Shown here one piece after another: positions 1-9,895 of a stretch of DNA of 54,769 bases. Where the stretch lies: the NCBI GenBank assembly GCA_009937025.1, contig JAACDG010000070.1, positions 1 to 54,769 on the forward strand, in the 5' to 3' direction. The DNA is from Methanobacteriota archaeon. GTDB lineage: Archaea > Thermoplasmatota > Poseidoniia > Poseidoniales > Poseidoniaceae. The notes beneath the pieces were generated by a model. It searched no databases, was not told the DNA's origin, and worked only from the letters and a program-made list of their open reading frames with translations. A program made the translations under genes and the position numbers. Each line of letters begins with the position of its first letter. Position 1 is the first letter of the stretch.

Positions 1-190
1 CACACACCATATGAGTAACCCTTCGGTATCTAATTCATGCCAATTCGGCTTCCACAGAAAACCGCCTCCTCAGGGACGGTTCTCCTCAGCCCTTCCCCCG
101 ATACATGGCGTACCAGGGTGCTTAAGCATCCTCCCGACTTACCACCTCTATATCAACGAATCGGTATGAGCACCGGAGAATACCCGTAAA
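1..190 (-). ncRNA. Candidate structured non-coding RNA, truncated by the left window edge (SRP RNA or RNase P RNA are possibilities; identity not established)
   Basis: No long ORF. GC-rich relative to the flanking AT-rich 191-340 region. Minus strand shows nested hairpins, e.g. GGATGC-TTAA-GCACCC and ACCG-TCC-CTGA-GGA-GG-CGGT. A T-rich segment lies just upstream of the putative 5' end. Confidence 0.35.
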
Positions 191-336
191 AAATGAACTG
201 TAAAAAGCATCATTGCTCTCCATTTGACTGTTGTAAAAATTTCTCATTCTCATGTATAAATTAAGGGCTAATTTTCAACCGATTTTCTCTTAAAAAAAGG
301 CAAAATATTCTCATGAAATATACTCAAAATCGAGAA

Positions 337-1689
337 TTAATATTTCAATTTTAGCAGATTTGAGCGGATTGTTTCATCCTGTTGAACAAGATTGAGTATT
401 TTTACGGCCTGTCCACTTTCCCCAAGACTGACTAAAGATGCAGCTTCTAAATTTGCACTTTCAGAAGTCTTTGAATGGCTTTTCTCAAACATGTTAAGCA
501 GCGATAGAGCCTTCTCAGCACGTCCGCTTACAAGTAAAGCATGCGCTAAGTTGAGCAGTATTGTGGGGTTGGTTGGTGAGGTTTTTGCCGCCTCACGAAG
601 GGCAAGAATTGACGATTCAAATTGTGTTGAAGCAAGTTGTTGCACCTCAAGGTCCGTACTCTTCGCCATGACCAATGCACGTTGAAGCAATGCAAGACCA
701 TAATTGTTGAACACCGCAGAATCACCCGGCATTTTTGCAGCCATTTTTTGGAAAGCAATAGCAGCTTGAGCCCAAGATTCTTGACCGATGGCATAGAACC
801 CTTCAGCCAATGTATCTTCCAATTCAGGGAGGCCATCCAATCGAACGCCTATTGCCTTTGCAGGGTGAAGGTCAAGTGAAATAACTCCCGAATCTGGATG
901 TAAATCTTCACTGCTTGTCGTGTGAAGATATGCTTCATGGTGTTCATCAGTCGTGTGAACAACTTCGACAACTTCATCGTCCATTGCATAAATTTGTTCC
1001 ATGTCAACAGGTGAAGCATCAATACGCCACATATCAGGCACCTCTTCAAATGATGAGGGAACCTCTACTGGTTCTACAACCGAGTTCAGTGGGGCGAGAT
1101 CAACCGCAGCAATCCGCATAGGCTCTGGCTCCATGATTGTAGGTGAAGATTGAGGTTCAACGACTATTTCTGGAAGATTGACCATTACAGGTGCTTCGTC
1201 AAAGACAGCGGATTCAGAAGGGTGGGGAATTTGCGTTGCATCCTGTTGGCCCATTGCCGCAGTTTGAACAACTTCTTCCGGTGCGACCACTTCTTCAGCA
1301 ACCCTTGGTTCAATGGGCTTGGACTCGGATGCACTTGTGTGTTCACTGATGAGTGGTAGGGCTTCTTCAGTTTCATCAAATGGCATACCTCCAGAATAAC
1401 TACCGACACCAAATGGTAGACGTGAAATATGTGTGTTCGACTCTCCAGAATACCCAAACGGTAGGGCCCCTCCTGCCGTAGTGGATGTTTCCTCTTCTGA
1501 TTCAGTAGGTGCTTCGATTCCTTCGAGTTCATACCAAGAAGCAACAGCTTCATCCAGACCAGGCACTTCGCTAGGTAGCGTGGTTGTATCACCATCTTCC
1601 ATGGTCAAATCTACGAGAAGTAGACTCCCGCATGCAGGACATGCAGAACCTCCAAGCGAAAGTAATCCACATATTTTACACTCAAACAT
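337..1689 (-). CDS. N-terminal zinc-ribbon, long acidic disordered linker, C-terminal TPR-like helical repeats
   Basis: MFECKICGLLSLGGSACPACGS zinc ribbon at the likely start; C-terminus with TPR-like repeats (AFQKMAAKMPGDSAVFNNYGLALLQRA; TSPTNPTILLNLAHALLVSGRAEKALSLL). Start trimmed from the ORF track. Confidence 0.75.
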   Translation of the reverse strand: MFECKICGLLSLGGSACPACGSLLLVDLTMEDGDTTTLPSEVPGLDEAVASWYELEGIEAPTESEEETSTTAGGALPFGYSGESNTHISRLPFGVGSYSGGMPFDETEEALPLISEHTSASESKPIEPRVAEEVVAPEEVVQTAAMGQQDATQIPHPSESAVFDEAPVMVNLPEIVVEPQSSPTIMEPEPMRIAAVDLAPLNSVVEPVEVPSSFEEVPDMWRIDASPVDMEQIYAMDDEVVEVVHTTDEHHEAYLHTTSSEDLHPDSGVISLDLHPAKAIGVRLDGLPELEDTLAEGFYAIGQESWAQAAIAFQKMAAKMPGDSAVFNNYGLALLQRALVMAKSTDLEVQQLASTQFESSILALREAAKTSPTNPTILLNLAHALLVSGRAEKALSLLNMFEKSHSKTSESANLEAASLVSLGESGQAVKILNLVQQDETIRSNLLKLKY

Positions 1690-1744
1690 GCACTGCCTCG
1701 GTACAACTAACGGGGTTAAGCACTTCAAATCAACGCTTCTGAGT

Positions 1745-3481
1745 TCATTCCTCAGAGTCAGAACGACCAGGGACATGGCGTGCCACGATGTCGACTAGAT
1801 TGTCGACAGCATCCATAAATTCCTCCGCATCATTGTCAACCAAGGAATCTGCGAAGTTCTTACCCTTCGAGCGGCCTCGGGCTACTTGCCAAATGATGCC
1901 AAACAGAGCCACTCCGATACAAACGAGTTTCCATACTGTCGCACCACCATCAGCACCCACGACATAGACGAGAATCATATAGAAAGACACGATTGTAGTT
2001 GTCAAGATCATAATTGGGAATCCGGCTTTGAAAAATTCATTAAATGAAATTGGGTAACCTGCTTCTTCAGCCATACCGGCTGTTACTACATTTGCTGAAG
2101 CGCCGATGAGCGTTCCATTACCCCCCAAACAAGCACCGAAGGCAAGCGCCCAAATCATTGGGCCAAGGTCGATGTTGAGGTCGTAAGCAATTTGCATGAC
2201 GACGGGTATCATCGTCGCGGTATATGGAATATTATCGATGAAAGCAGATGCAATTGCAGAAACCCAAAGGATGATTAAAACAGCTGCAGCGAGACGAACG
2301 TCATCTCCTTCTGCATCGGTTCCAAACATAGCAATACCTTTTGTCACATTGTCGCCAATAAACGTGATGACCCCTAGGAATCCAAGAGCGCCTATGAGGA
2401 CAAAAAGACCTGCAAAGAAGAGCAAGGTTGACCATTCTACGTGCTCGAGAGGTGCTTCCAATTCATGTCGATCTGTTGCCAGAAGCATAATTACAGCACC
2501 GACTAAAGCAATCCAAGAAACGGCAATGTGAGTGATTGGGTGGAGGAAGAAGTTCAGTACGACAAGGAACAAGATGGCCCCACTGACCTTGAGCATTGCC
2601 GCGTCTTTAATCCCATACTTTGATTCCAGTTCTGCAATATCTCGGATACGGCTTCCAGAAAATTCTTCTGCGTAAAACCACTTGAGAAACATGAAACTCG
2701 GCACCACGGTCATCAAAATACCTGGTGCCATTTCGATAATGAAATCGTTGAAATTTACTCCGGCACTTGCTAGGTCAGGATAACCGGCTTTCTCTATTGC
2801 AGCGGCTGAAAGACCTGAACCAATCATGATATTTGGCGGGTCACCGATCATGGTTGCTGCACCGCCAATATTCGAAAACAAGACTTCGGAAATGAGCAAA
2901 GGTATTGGCTTTATGTCAAGTACTTTAGCCAACTGAATAGTGACTGGAGTGAGCAGGAGCATCGTTGTAACATTATCTAAAAATGCAGAAAGGACAGCAG
3001 TGACGCTGCACAAAATAACAACGAGCGTCCATACCGAACCGCCGCTCTTTTTGTATGCTTGAACTGCAAACCATTCAAACAAACCAGTATGTGAAAGTAT
3101 TCCTACCATCACCATCATTCCGAGAAGGAGGCCGATTGTTTCCCAATCGATGAGCGTCGTGGCTTCTCCAAGAGTAAAGGCTTGTTCCGAGTAAAAGCCA
3201 AGAGCAATAATTGCAAGTAATCCACCAACTGCAGCGGCAAGTGTCCTGTGAACAATTTCAGTGATAATGAGTGCATACACGCCAAGTAAAATTCCTAAGC
3301 CGACCAGAATGGCTTGCGAATTTTCGATAGGTTGAAACGAAGCAGATGCCGAACCGCCACCTCCTGCCATAGAGGAAGTGGTAAACATCATAGTCCCAGT
3401 AAACGCTAACAGCCCGAGTCCAATGTATTGGGAGATGTGCCGACGGTTTCCACCAAGTACAATACTTGCCTTCATGAACAC
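1745..3481 (-). CDS. nhaD: NhaD/ArsB-family (ion transporter superfamily) Na+/H+ antiporter-like permease
   Basis: 578 aa, many TM helices; motifs SAFLDNVTTMLLLTPVTIQLAK, IGGAATMIGDPPNIMIG and ASAFIDNIPYTATMIPV are typical of ArsB/NhaD permeases. Confidence 0.85.
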   Translation of the reverse strand: MFMKASIVLGGNRRHISQYIGLGLLAFTGTMMFTTSSMAGGGGSASASFQPIENSQAILVGLGILLGVYALIITEIVHRTLAAAVGGLLAIIALGFYSEQAFTLGEATTLIDWETIGLLLGMMVMVGILSHTGLFEWFAVQAYKKSGGSVWTLVVILCSVTAVLSAFLDNVTTMLLLTPVTIQLAKVLDIKPIPLLISEVLFSNIGGAATMIGDPPNIMIGSGLSAAAIEKAGYPDLASAGVNFNDFIIEMAPGILMTVVPSFMFLKWFYAEEFSGSRIRDIAELESKYGIKDAAMLKVSGAILFLVVLNFFLHPITHIAVSWIALVGAVIMLLATDRHELEAPLEHVEWSTLLFFAGLFVLIGALGFLGVITFIGDNVTKGIAMFGTDAEGDDVRLAAAVLIILWVSAIASAFIDNIPYTATMIPVVMQIAYDLNIDLGPMIWALAFGACLGGNGTLIGASANVVTAGMAEEAGYPISFNEFFKAGFPIMILTTTIVSFYMILVYVVGADGGATVWKLVCIGVALFGIIWQVARGRSKGKNFADSLVDNDAEEFMDAVDNLVDIVARHVPGRSDSEE

Positions 3482-3525
3482 GCCTAATTAAATCATCATT
3501 TGAGTATTTCCTTGATAGCGCTTGC

Positions 3526-3801
3526 CTAACGCCAAAGAACGCCGACATTTCCTCGAGCCAAAACGACAATAGAATTCGTCTCTTCAGCCAAATGAGACCA
3601 TACATTTGCAATGTCTTTTCGTTCAAACAAACCTCGGTTTATTTTGATTTTTACCAAACTACGTTTTTGTAATTGTGCATCGATTTCCGAAATTAGAGTT
3701 TCAGTAATCCCAGACTTCCCAACACGGATACTGGGTTGGAATTCGCGCGACATAGCCTCTCGACGAATAGATTCTGGGATGTCCTTAGCCATGATAACCA
3801 A
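3526..3801 (-). CDS. CRM-domain (YhbY-like) RNA-binding protein
   Basis: FQPSIRVGKSGITETLISEIDAQLQKRSLVKIKINRG matches the CRM/YhbY fold signature; located next to rnp4. Confidence 0.85.
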   Translation of the reverse strand: MVIMAKDIPESIRREAMSREFQPSIRVGKSGITETLISEIDAQLQKRSLVKIKINRGLFERKDIANVWSHLAEETNSIVVLARGNVGVLWR

Positions 3802-3855
3802 ACCTTCCGAGTCGCCACTTGTTCATGTAGGTGACCGTTGTTCATGCTACCAAAT

Positions 3856-4203
3856 TCATGGATTCTGTATACGGTGATGTTGAGGGCCACCACCGTATCT
3901 CCGGATACTTGAACATTCTAAGCAGGTAACAACACGTTGACCTGCTAAAATTCGAACACGAATATTTTCGCCATACCGATGGGGTGCCAGGCAACGTCGG
4001 CAGAACAAGTGTCGGGCCTTTGACGGTATTGGGAGGCGATGTCGTTGAGATATCTTGACTAAATGTTGTGCGCTTGAAAGAACGATTTGTTCATCGTATT
4101 GCGAAGGGTTTTCGAGTATATTAATGAGCCGAACTTGGCTTGAACGGGCAATTGCTCGTCGGTCGATTTTACTTTGACGACGACGGTTGTTTCGAGAACT
4201 CAA
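3856..4203 (-). CDS. rnp4: Ribonuclease P protein component 4 (Rpp21/Rpr2)
   Basis: RHLFCRRCLAPHRYGENIRVRILAGQRVVTCLECSSIRRY: Rpr2/Rpp21 zinc ribbon; neighbour of the CRM-domain gene. Confidence 0.85.
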   Translation of the reverse strand: MSSRNNRRRQSKIDRRAIARSSQVRLINILENPSQYDEQIVLSSAQHLVKISQRHRLPIPSKARHLFCRRCLAPHRYGENIRVRILAGQRVVTCLECSSIRRYGGGPQHHRIQNP

Positions 4204-4212
4204 ACCCTCACC

Positions 4213-4842
4213 TCATTGATTTAATGCGACAAGAATATCTCCCGTTATCTCATCGATTGCACGGTCGCCATTTACTGCGTGGAAGATTCCTTTTGAGCGG
4301 TACCAGTCGGCGAGAGGTGAGGTTTGTTCGTGATAGGCGCCAAGACGTGAATTCACGGTTGTTTCGTTATCGTCAGCTCGTCTTTTCTCTTGCCATTGAC
4401 CACAATTACACCCACCACTTGCAACTGGATTGAAGGTGTCGTGATAGACACTGCCGCAACCTGCACACGAGTATCGCCCACAGATTCGCTCGACGATTCT
4501 CTCATCAGGAACTTCAATCGCAATAACATGCGTGACAGATGTGATTCCAGCCAAGGCTTCTGCTTGTGGAATAGTTCGAGGAAATCCATCAAACATGACG
4601 CCATTGGCTGCATCAGGCTCGAGGATTCGATCCTTGATCAAGTCGATGATGACTGCGTCAGGAACCAATTGCCCAGATTCCATGAATCCTTTCGCTACCA
4701 TACCAGTTTCTGTTCCTGCTTTGACTGCAGCACGTAACATATCGCCAGTAGAGACTTGAGGTAAACCAGTAGCGACCATGATTCTTTCTGCTTGAGTGCC
4801 TTTTCCAGCACCGGGTGGTCCAAACAATACAATACTGCTCAT
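4213..4842 (-). CDS. adk: Adenylate kinase
   Basis: IVLFGPPGAGKGTQAERI P-loop, FDGFPRTIPQAEAL, and zinc-type LID region CGRYSCAGCGSVYH. Confidence 0.95.
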   Translation of the reverse strand: MSSIVLFGPPGAGKGTQAERIMVATGLPQVSTGDMLRAAVKAGTETGMVAKGFMESGQLVPDAVIIDLIKDRILEPDAANGVMFDGFPRTIPQAEALAGITSVTHVIAIEVPDERIVERICGRYSCAGCGSVYHDTFNPVASGGCNCGQWQEKRRADDNETTVNSRLGAYHEQTSPLADWYRSKGIFHAVNGDRAIDEITGDILVALNQ

Positions 4843-4887
4843 GACACGCCCTAGTGGTGCATCATATTAGAGATACGCCCCGGAAAG

Positions 4888-7800
4888 TTACTGCCGGTCT
4901 AACCATTGTTGGCCATAATGTTGCCACTGTTCCATTGTCCAACCTTCGGGCAATCCAGATGCTGGCAAAGGCGGACCTATCGAAGGTGCTGGCTCTTGAA
5001 GAGCAACAGGTGTTGGCATTGGCATCGGTTGTGGAATTGGAAGTAATGGCAGAGCCTTCGGTGGCATTCCTGCTGGAGGGAGTCCTTGTGGCATTGGGAG
5101 TGGCTTGAGAGATGCTGCTCCAGGTGGAAGCCCCATAGGTACGGCAGCAGGAGCAGTTGGCAAAGGCATTTGCAACGATTGAGCAAGCGCCGCTGCAATT
5201 TCATCAGACGATACTTCTCCACTCGCTATTTCATCAACAGCGTATCCAATGTCCAAAGCATCATCTCTTCGAGTGCCAAGATGATCTGGATTGACAAAGG
5301 CATCCGGTGCCACAAGTTCTTCTCCAGAGTCAGTTAATTCACCACTCTTTTTCATTCGTAGGGCTAGTACGACTGCACCTATGATGACAACACCTACCAA
5401 CGGCAAGGAAAGATAAAGTGGTAAGAAACTGAACAATCCTTTTGTCCCGGTCGCAGAATCGACAGATGATTCAATGGACAATGTTCCATAAACCGAATCT
5501 CCTGAATTCAATGTTATGGTCGTCATGACCTTTCCTTTTTGGGCGTTTTCGCTTGGTGTAAGTTCGACAACAAGAATTAGAACTTCGCCAACTGCAATTG
5601 AATCAACATTATTTGGTGTGCATGAAACAGACCAAGCCTTGGAAAGGTTACCATCTGCGTCTAAAACTTCACTGAGGACATCACCGCTTAACGGCACATT
5701 TCCGTCGTTTCGAATGACAATATTTTGACGGACAGTTTCTTCTCTTGAAACAAGGATAAACGGAGTGATGCTGGCATCCTCAACCGTAATATTCGCAAAG
5801 GATGATGCAAGAACTGAGACTTTGACGGACACTGAATATTGAATCATGCGCCCATCGTTATATCCAGATGCTGTGACAACCAATTCGAACGCCTCGGAAG
5901 TTGCAGGTGCATTGGCAGGAGGAATAAACCCAAGACGTACTGTTCGATTCTCTCTTGGCTCGAGATAGTTGCTTGGGTTTGCAAAACCGACTGTCCAACC
6001 ATCAGGAGCAAGTCCATTGCTCCAATTTAGCGTCAATGGAGCGTTACCTGTATTCGTAACGTTAAATTCTCCGAAGGAAAAGTCTGAGGAAATAACGGTT
6101 TCAATAACGCCAGATTCAGGACCGGTTAATTCCATTGAAAGGTCGTCTTTCACCTTGAGAACGGTCGTATTCGAAACAAATTGCTGGGCATTGAGTTCCG
6201 TCCGTATGACGAAATTATTTGTTTCGCCTTCCTCGGCAACGGGTGGTACTCCCAATACAAAATTGACTGTTGTAACTTCTCCGCCGGCCAAAGTAAGAGA
6301 AATCTGGCGACTGTCGAGTTGATCTTGATACTTGACCTGAATCGGCCAAAGAGGGTTGGAGGGTTGTATTATTACATCCAAATCTATTGCGGTATTGCCA
6401 GTGTTTTCAACAGTTAGATTGAGTGAAACTTGTTCGCCTGTATCAACCATGCAATTCCGATTGATTGCTGAAGGGCCAATTGGTCCGAGGTCATCATACA
6501 AATCTCCTTCAAAAGATTCCTGAGGAAGTACCAAGACATCAACGGATTGAGTAAAATTCATTTCAGCATCATTTTGTGAATTGACCCAACACGTTACTGT
6601 ATCGGTCGAACCAGAAACAGGAGCACCGTTAGAAACAGGGGGGACAAAGATGCGAATATACATAGGAAGAGACTCTTTGATGTTCAAAGGTTCAAATTCA
6701 AGTGTCGAAGAATTCGATGAGCCAAGCATAACTTGCCAACGATTTTCAGAGGTGCAAGATACGACATACTGCCCAGGAGTATTTCCAATGTTCATCACGG
6801 AGATAACGAAACCTGTTGAGTCTCCTGGTGCTGCAGATAAACCGCTTATTCCTGCTGCGCCAATGTTGACTGCATTCACTTCGGGAACAACGATGGTTAC
6901 ACGTTGTGTGTGAGATACAGTAGGTTGTGCCTGATATCGAGCGATGATATCAACAACAAAAGTTCCTGCCCGTGCATAACGAGGCGCAGAAGAATCAGAC
7001 AAGTCTGCATATTCATTCTCAAGGTGAACTGTAAGCATCTTGAAATCGCCTTCTTCACCTTGTCCTTCCACAATGTAAGGGCCAATCTCAGAAACCGTCT
7101 TGGTCCAATAATCTTCAGGAGCAAGTAAGAAATCGGGTCGCCCCGGTTGAGGCATTTGTACATTGGTTACCGAAAGAGTAACACTTTGTTGGCCTGTTCC
7201 TTCATGAAGAATGTGTATTGGAATATCAATGCCAGTGTCATTGAGTACATCGAAGACTTTCATTGCTGAATCTGCCCGTGCTTCCGGTGTCGTTGGGGCA
7301 ATTCCTGAGGCATCTAAAGCGACAACACGGACCCCAAGAGCTGTTACTTCTATGTCTTGAGTCCACACATTGTTGTTTACACCATTGACACCATCGTTCA
7401 TTTCTGGTACTTGATTGAGCGTATCAATACTGAGTCGTAATGAATGAGTGCCTGTTGAAGTAAACTGATGCTGAAGTAAAAACGAATCAACAATTCCTGG
7501 CCCAAGTCCTGGGCGGTCAGCATCGAATAATGTTTCATTCGTAGTAAGGTCTTCAAGGGTAACATGGAAGGTTCCAGAGGATAAAGTACCTTGATTAATC
7601 CAACCTAATTGTAAGGTGATTAAATCATTCTTGAGTGGTTCTTGTGATGAAGGAACGATGCTTCCATTATATGTTGCCAAATCGGATTGTGGGTTTGATG
7701 TAGCATTCGCAACCAAAACGAGTCCAAAGGATTGGGTGGTGCCTCCTCGATGCATTACTTTAACCTGCCATTGCCCAGATGCAGTAAGAACGCCTGGTGC

Positions 7801-9837
7801 AACTTTAATCCGTTCGACATTGTTGATGGTATCAGCAACACCACCTGTTGTCGAAAAGCCAGATGTGAAATCGTTACCAAGCCACTCGTTTCCAGATGGG
7901 TCAACGAGAATCAAATCCAAGTCATTCACCAATCGAGAATTCGCTTGAGCAGCGTTTGCACTCCCCTCCTCATCAGACCATACCAGCGTCATATCAATTC
8001 CATGACTTGGGTCAAGAGTAAATGCATAGAGTAATCCAAATCCAGCATCCAATTGTTTGTTGTGATCGATGAAAGTATCCAGAGGGGTTGCTCCATCCAT
8101 TGGTAAAACCGTTCTTTCAAGGTCGATTTGACCCCATCCTTCGAGAGCGTTTGGAATATCAGGAGCTCCCAAATCCGTTGCTCCATTGATGACAACTGCT
8201 TTGATTAAAGCTGCAGAGGGGGAGTTAATTCCCAGTTCCTCGCGCAAGAATTCACGCACAAGTGCTGTTGCTCCTCCAGCAATGGCAGTCGCATGTGAAG
8301 AACCAGAGAGCGACATGTAAAGACTACTACCGTCGGAATGTGTACCTGTGCCACATCCAAATCCAGTGGGGGATTTGGCTTCTTCTGCAAGTCCCGAACA
8401 AATGTCCATTCCCGGGGCAACAATGTCAGGCTTAATTCGACCATCGAGGCTTGGCCCTTGGCTCGAGATATTAGAAACACTGCCGGTTAATGCACCGGTA
8501 TGAGTTGTCCCAACTGCAAGAACGTTTTTCGCGGTTGCTGGAGCAGATACTTGAGACGACCCTTGGCTACCCCGGTCTCCAACTGAGAAGAGAGGTAGAA
8601 CAGTATTTTTGTCACTTACAAGCAAATCTACAGAACGTGAATCAGCGGTATAATGCCCATAATTTCCATTTGAGCCCCAAGCATTGATGGCGATACGAGC
8701 AGTTTTCTGTTCTGCATCGTTAAGTAAGTCGTAGATTGAACCAAGCCGACCAAAAACTCCGGTTGGGTCGTGTTCAAGTGCATACATGACGAGGTTAGCA
8801 GCAGGTGCAATACCTTGTGCTGATGTATCACCTGAGCCATCTCCAAGAGCGGAAAGAGTAACGTGGGTTCCATGCCCAGTATTGGTATCGGACGGTGAAG
8901 GGTCAAGTCCAAATTGGGTGTAAACACCTGCAACTCGACCGACGATATCAGGGTGATCTTGGTCCAACCCTGTATCTGTAATGGCAATTGTTTCACCAGA
9001 GCCGTCAAGAGTGAAAGGCGCATTTGTGGCGATACCAGTTTGGCCAATTATAGCACCAGCAACTGCATTGTGCAGGACAAGACCCGTTGTTGGCTCGGTC
9101 CAAATAATACGACCATCGTGCATGATATTGTTGAGAAGAAGTGATTGGAATTGAGAGTCAAAGTGTATTTCACACAATCCTACACCGCACCATGCCTCAT
9201 TCGCACCCATTTTGACTAAGTCGAGACTGAGGGTGTCAAAACCTCCGATAGCAAGGTCAGATGAAGGCACGAGTGCCAAATGGGTTACTGATGATGGTTC
9301 GAGAAGCGAGGAATGTATTCGCCAACCAGGGTGCTGTACGCCAGCCCAACGTACACGTTCATCGTTTTGTAACTCTTCAAGAGATGAGAGAGGGGGTGAA
9401 GCGAGGCGAATGAGCCAGCCTTCATCGGCAATAAAGTCCAAAGGCGTGATGGAATATTCCTTCACCAGTTGCTCAAGAACGACACCATCATGCTGATGCA
9501 ATTGAATCAATGCAAGAGCCGATTGAGCCGGGTCGTTCAGGTCCGTATATTGTGAATGCAAGTTTGGGCCATCAGAAACCAAAGGGTCAAATTCGCCGGA
9601 TTGGAGACGCAAAATCCCACTTGATGGACGCAATTCTACATCCAAAATGGGGATAGGTTCTGCTCGGTTCCAAAGAGTTGTAGCAAGTTCAAGGCGTTCC
9701 GATTGTGAAGTCTTGTTTGGCTCATCGAGTTGTAAATCCAAGACAGGAGTTGGCTCGGATTGGAGAACTGGACTTAGAGAAGTCAGTAACAGCAAGAAGA
9801 GCATCAAAACTGGGCGCCGCATTTCTTGCATGGTCAT
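4888..9837 (-). CDS. Giant secreted, membrane-anchored subtilisin-like (S8) protease with CARDB/NEW3-like repeats, C-terminal TM, Pro-rich cytoplasmic tail and GLPxGWT motif
   Basis: Signal peptide MRRPVLMLFLLLLTSLSP; S8 triad contexts AITDTGLDQDHPD, GHGTHVT and SGSSHATAIAGG; TM LPLYLSLPLVGVVIIGAVVLALRMKK; C-term SGLPEGWTMEQWQHYGQQWLDRQ. Confidence 0.9.
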   Translation of the reverse strand: MTMQEMRRPVLMLFLLLLTSLSPVLQSEPTPVLDLQLDEPNKTSQSERLELATTLWNRAEPIPILDVELRPSSGILRLQSGEFDPLVSDGPNLHSQYTDLNDPAQSALALIQLHQHDGVVLEQLVKEYSITPLDFIADEGWLIRLASPPLSSLEELQNDERVRWAGVQHPGWRIHSSLLEPSSVTHLALVPSSDLAIGGFDTLSLDLVKMGANEAWCGVGLCEIHFDSQFQSLLLNNIMHDGRIIWTEPTTGLVLHNAVAGAIIGQTGIATNAPFTLDGSGETIAITDTGLDQDHPDIVGRVAGVYTQFGLDPSPSDTNTGHGTHVTLSALGDGSGDTSAQGIAPAANLVMYALEHDPTGVFGRLGSIYDLLNDAEQKTARIAINAWGSNGNYGHYTADSRSVDLLVSDKNTVLPLFSVGDRGSQGSSQVSAPATAKNVLAVGTTHTGALTGSVSNISSQGPSLDGRIKPDIVAPGMDICSGLAEEAKSPTGFGCGTGTHSDGSSLYMSLSGSSHATAIAGGATALVREFLREELGINSPSAALIKAVVINGATDLGAPDIPNALEGWGQIDLERTVLPMDGATPLDTFIDHNKQLDAGFGLLYAFTLDPSHGIDMTLVWSDEEGSANAAQANSRLVNDLDLILVDPSGNEWLGNDFTSGFSTTGGVADTINNVERIKVAPGVLTASGQWQVKVMHRGGTTQSFGLVLVANATSNPQSDLATYNGSIVPSSQEPLKNDLITLQLGWINQGTLSSGTFHVTLEDLTTNETLFDADRPGLGPGIVDSFLLQHQFTSTGTHSLRLSIDTLNQVPEMNDGVNGVNNNVWTQDIEVTALGVRVVALDASGIAPTTPEARADSAMKVFDVLNDTGIDIPIHILHEGTGQQSVTLSVTNVQMPQPGRPDFLLAPEDYWTKTVSEIGPYIVEGQGEEGDFKMLTVHLENEYADLSDSSAPRYARAGTFVVDIIARYQAQPTVSHTQRVTIVVPEVNAVNIGAAGISGLSAAPGDSTGFVISVMNIGNTPGQYVVSCTSENRWQVMLGSSNSSTLEFEPLNIKESLPMYIRIFVPPVSNGAPVSGSTDTVTCWVNSQNDAEMNFTQSVDVLVLPQESFEGDLYDDLGPIGPSAINRNCMVDTGEQVSLNLTVENTGNTAIDLDVIIQPSNPLWPIQVKYQDQLDSRQISLTLAGGEVTTVNFVLGVPPVAEEGETNNFVIRTELNAQQFVSNTTVLKVKDDLSMELTGPESGVIETVISSDFSFGEFNVTNTGNAPLTLNWSNGLAPDGWTVGFANPSNYLEPRENRTVRLGFIPPANAPATSEAFELVVTASGYNDGRMIQYSVSVKVSVLASSFANITVEDASITPFILVSREETVRQNIVIRNDGNVPLSGDVLSEVLDADGNLSKAWSVSCTPNNVDSIAVGEVLILVVELTPSENAQKGKVMTTITLNSGDSVYGTLSIESSVDSATGTKGLFSFLPLYLSLPLVGVVIIGAVVLALRMKKSGELTDSGEELVAPDAFVNPDHLGTRRDDALDIGYAVDEIASGEVSSDEIAAALAQSLQMPLPTAPAAVPMGLPPGAASLKPLPMPQGLPPAGMPPKALPLLPIPQPMPMPTPVALQEPAPSIGPPLPASGLPEGWTMEQWQHYGQQWLDRQ

Positions 9838-9895
9838 TCGTACTACCCTGCCCTTTTCAAAACGCCCCTTGGCTGTGCCCTATGGGGCACACAAA

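Noticed and set aside
4854-5108. + strand 84-aa ORF opposite the protease tail
   Set aside because: Antisense shadow of the Pro/Leu/Met-rich linker; no independent start signal or family match.
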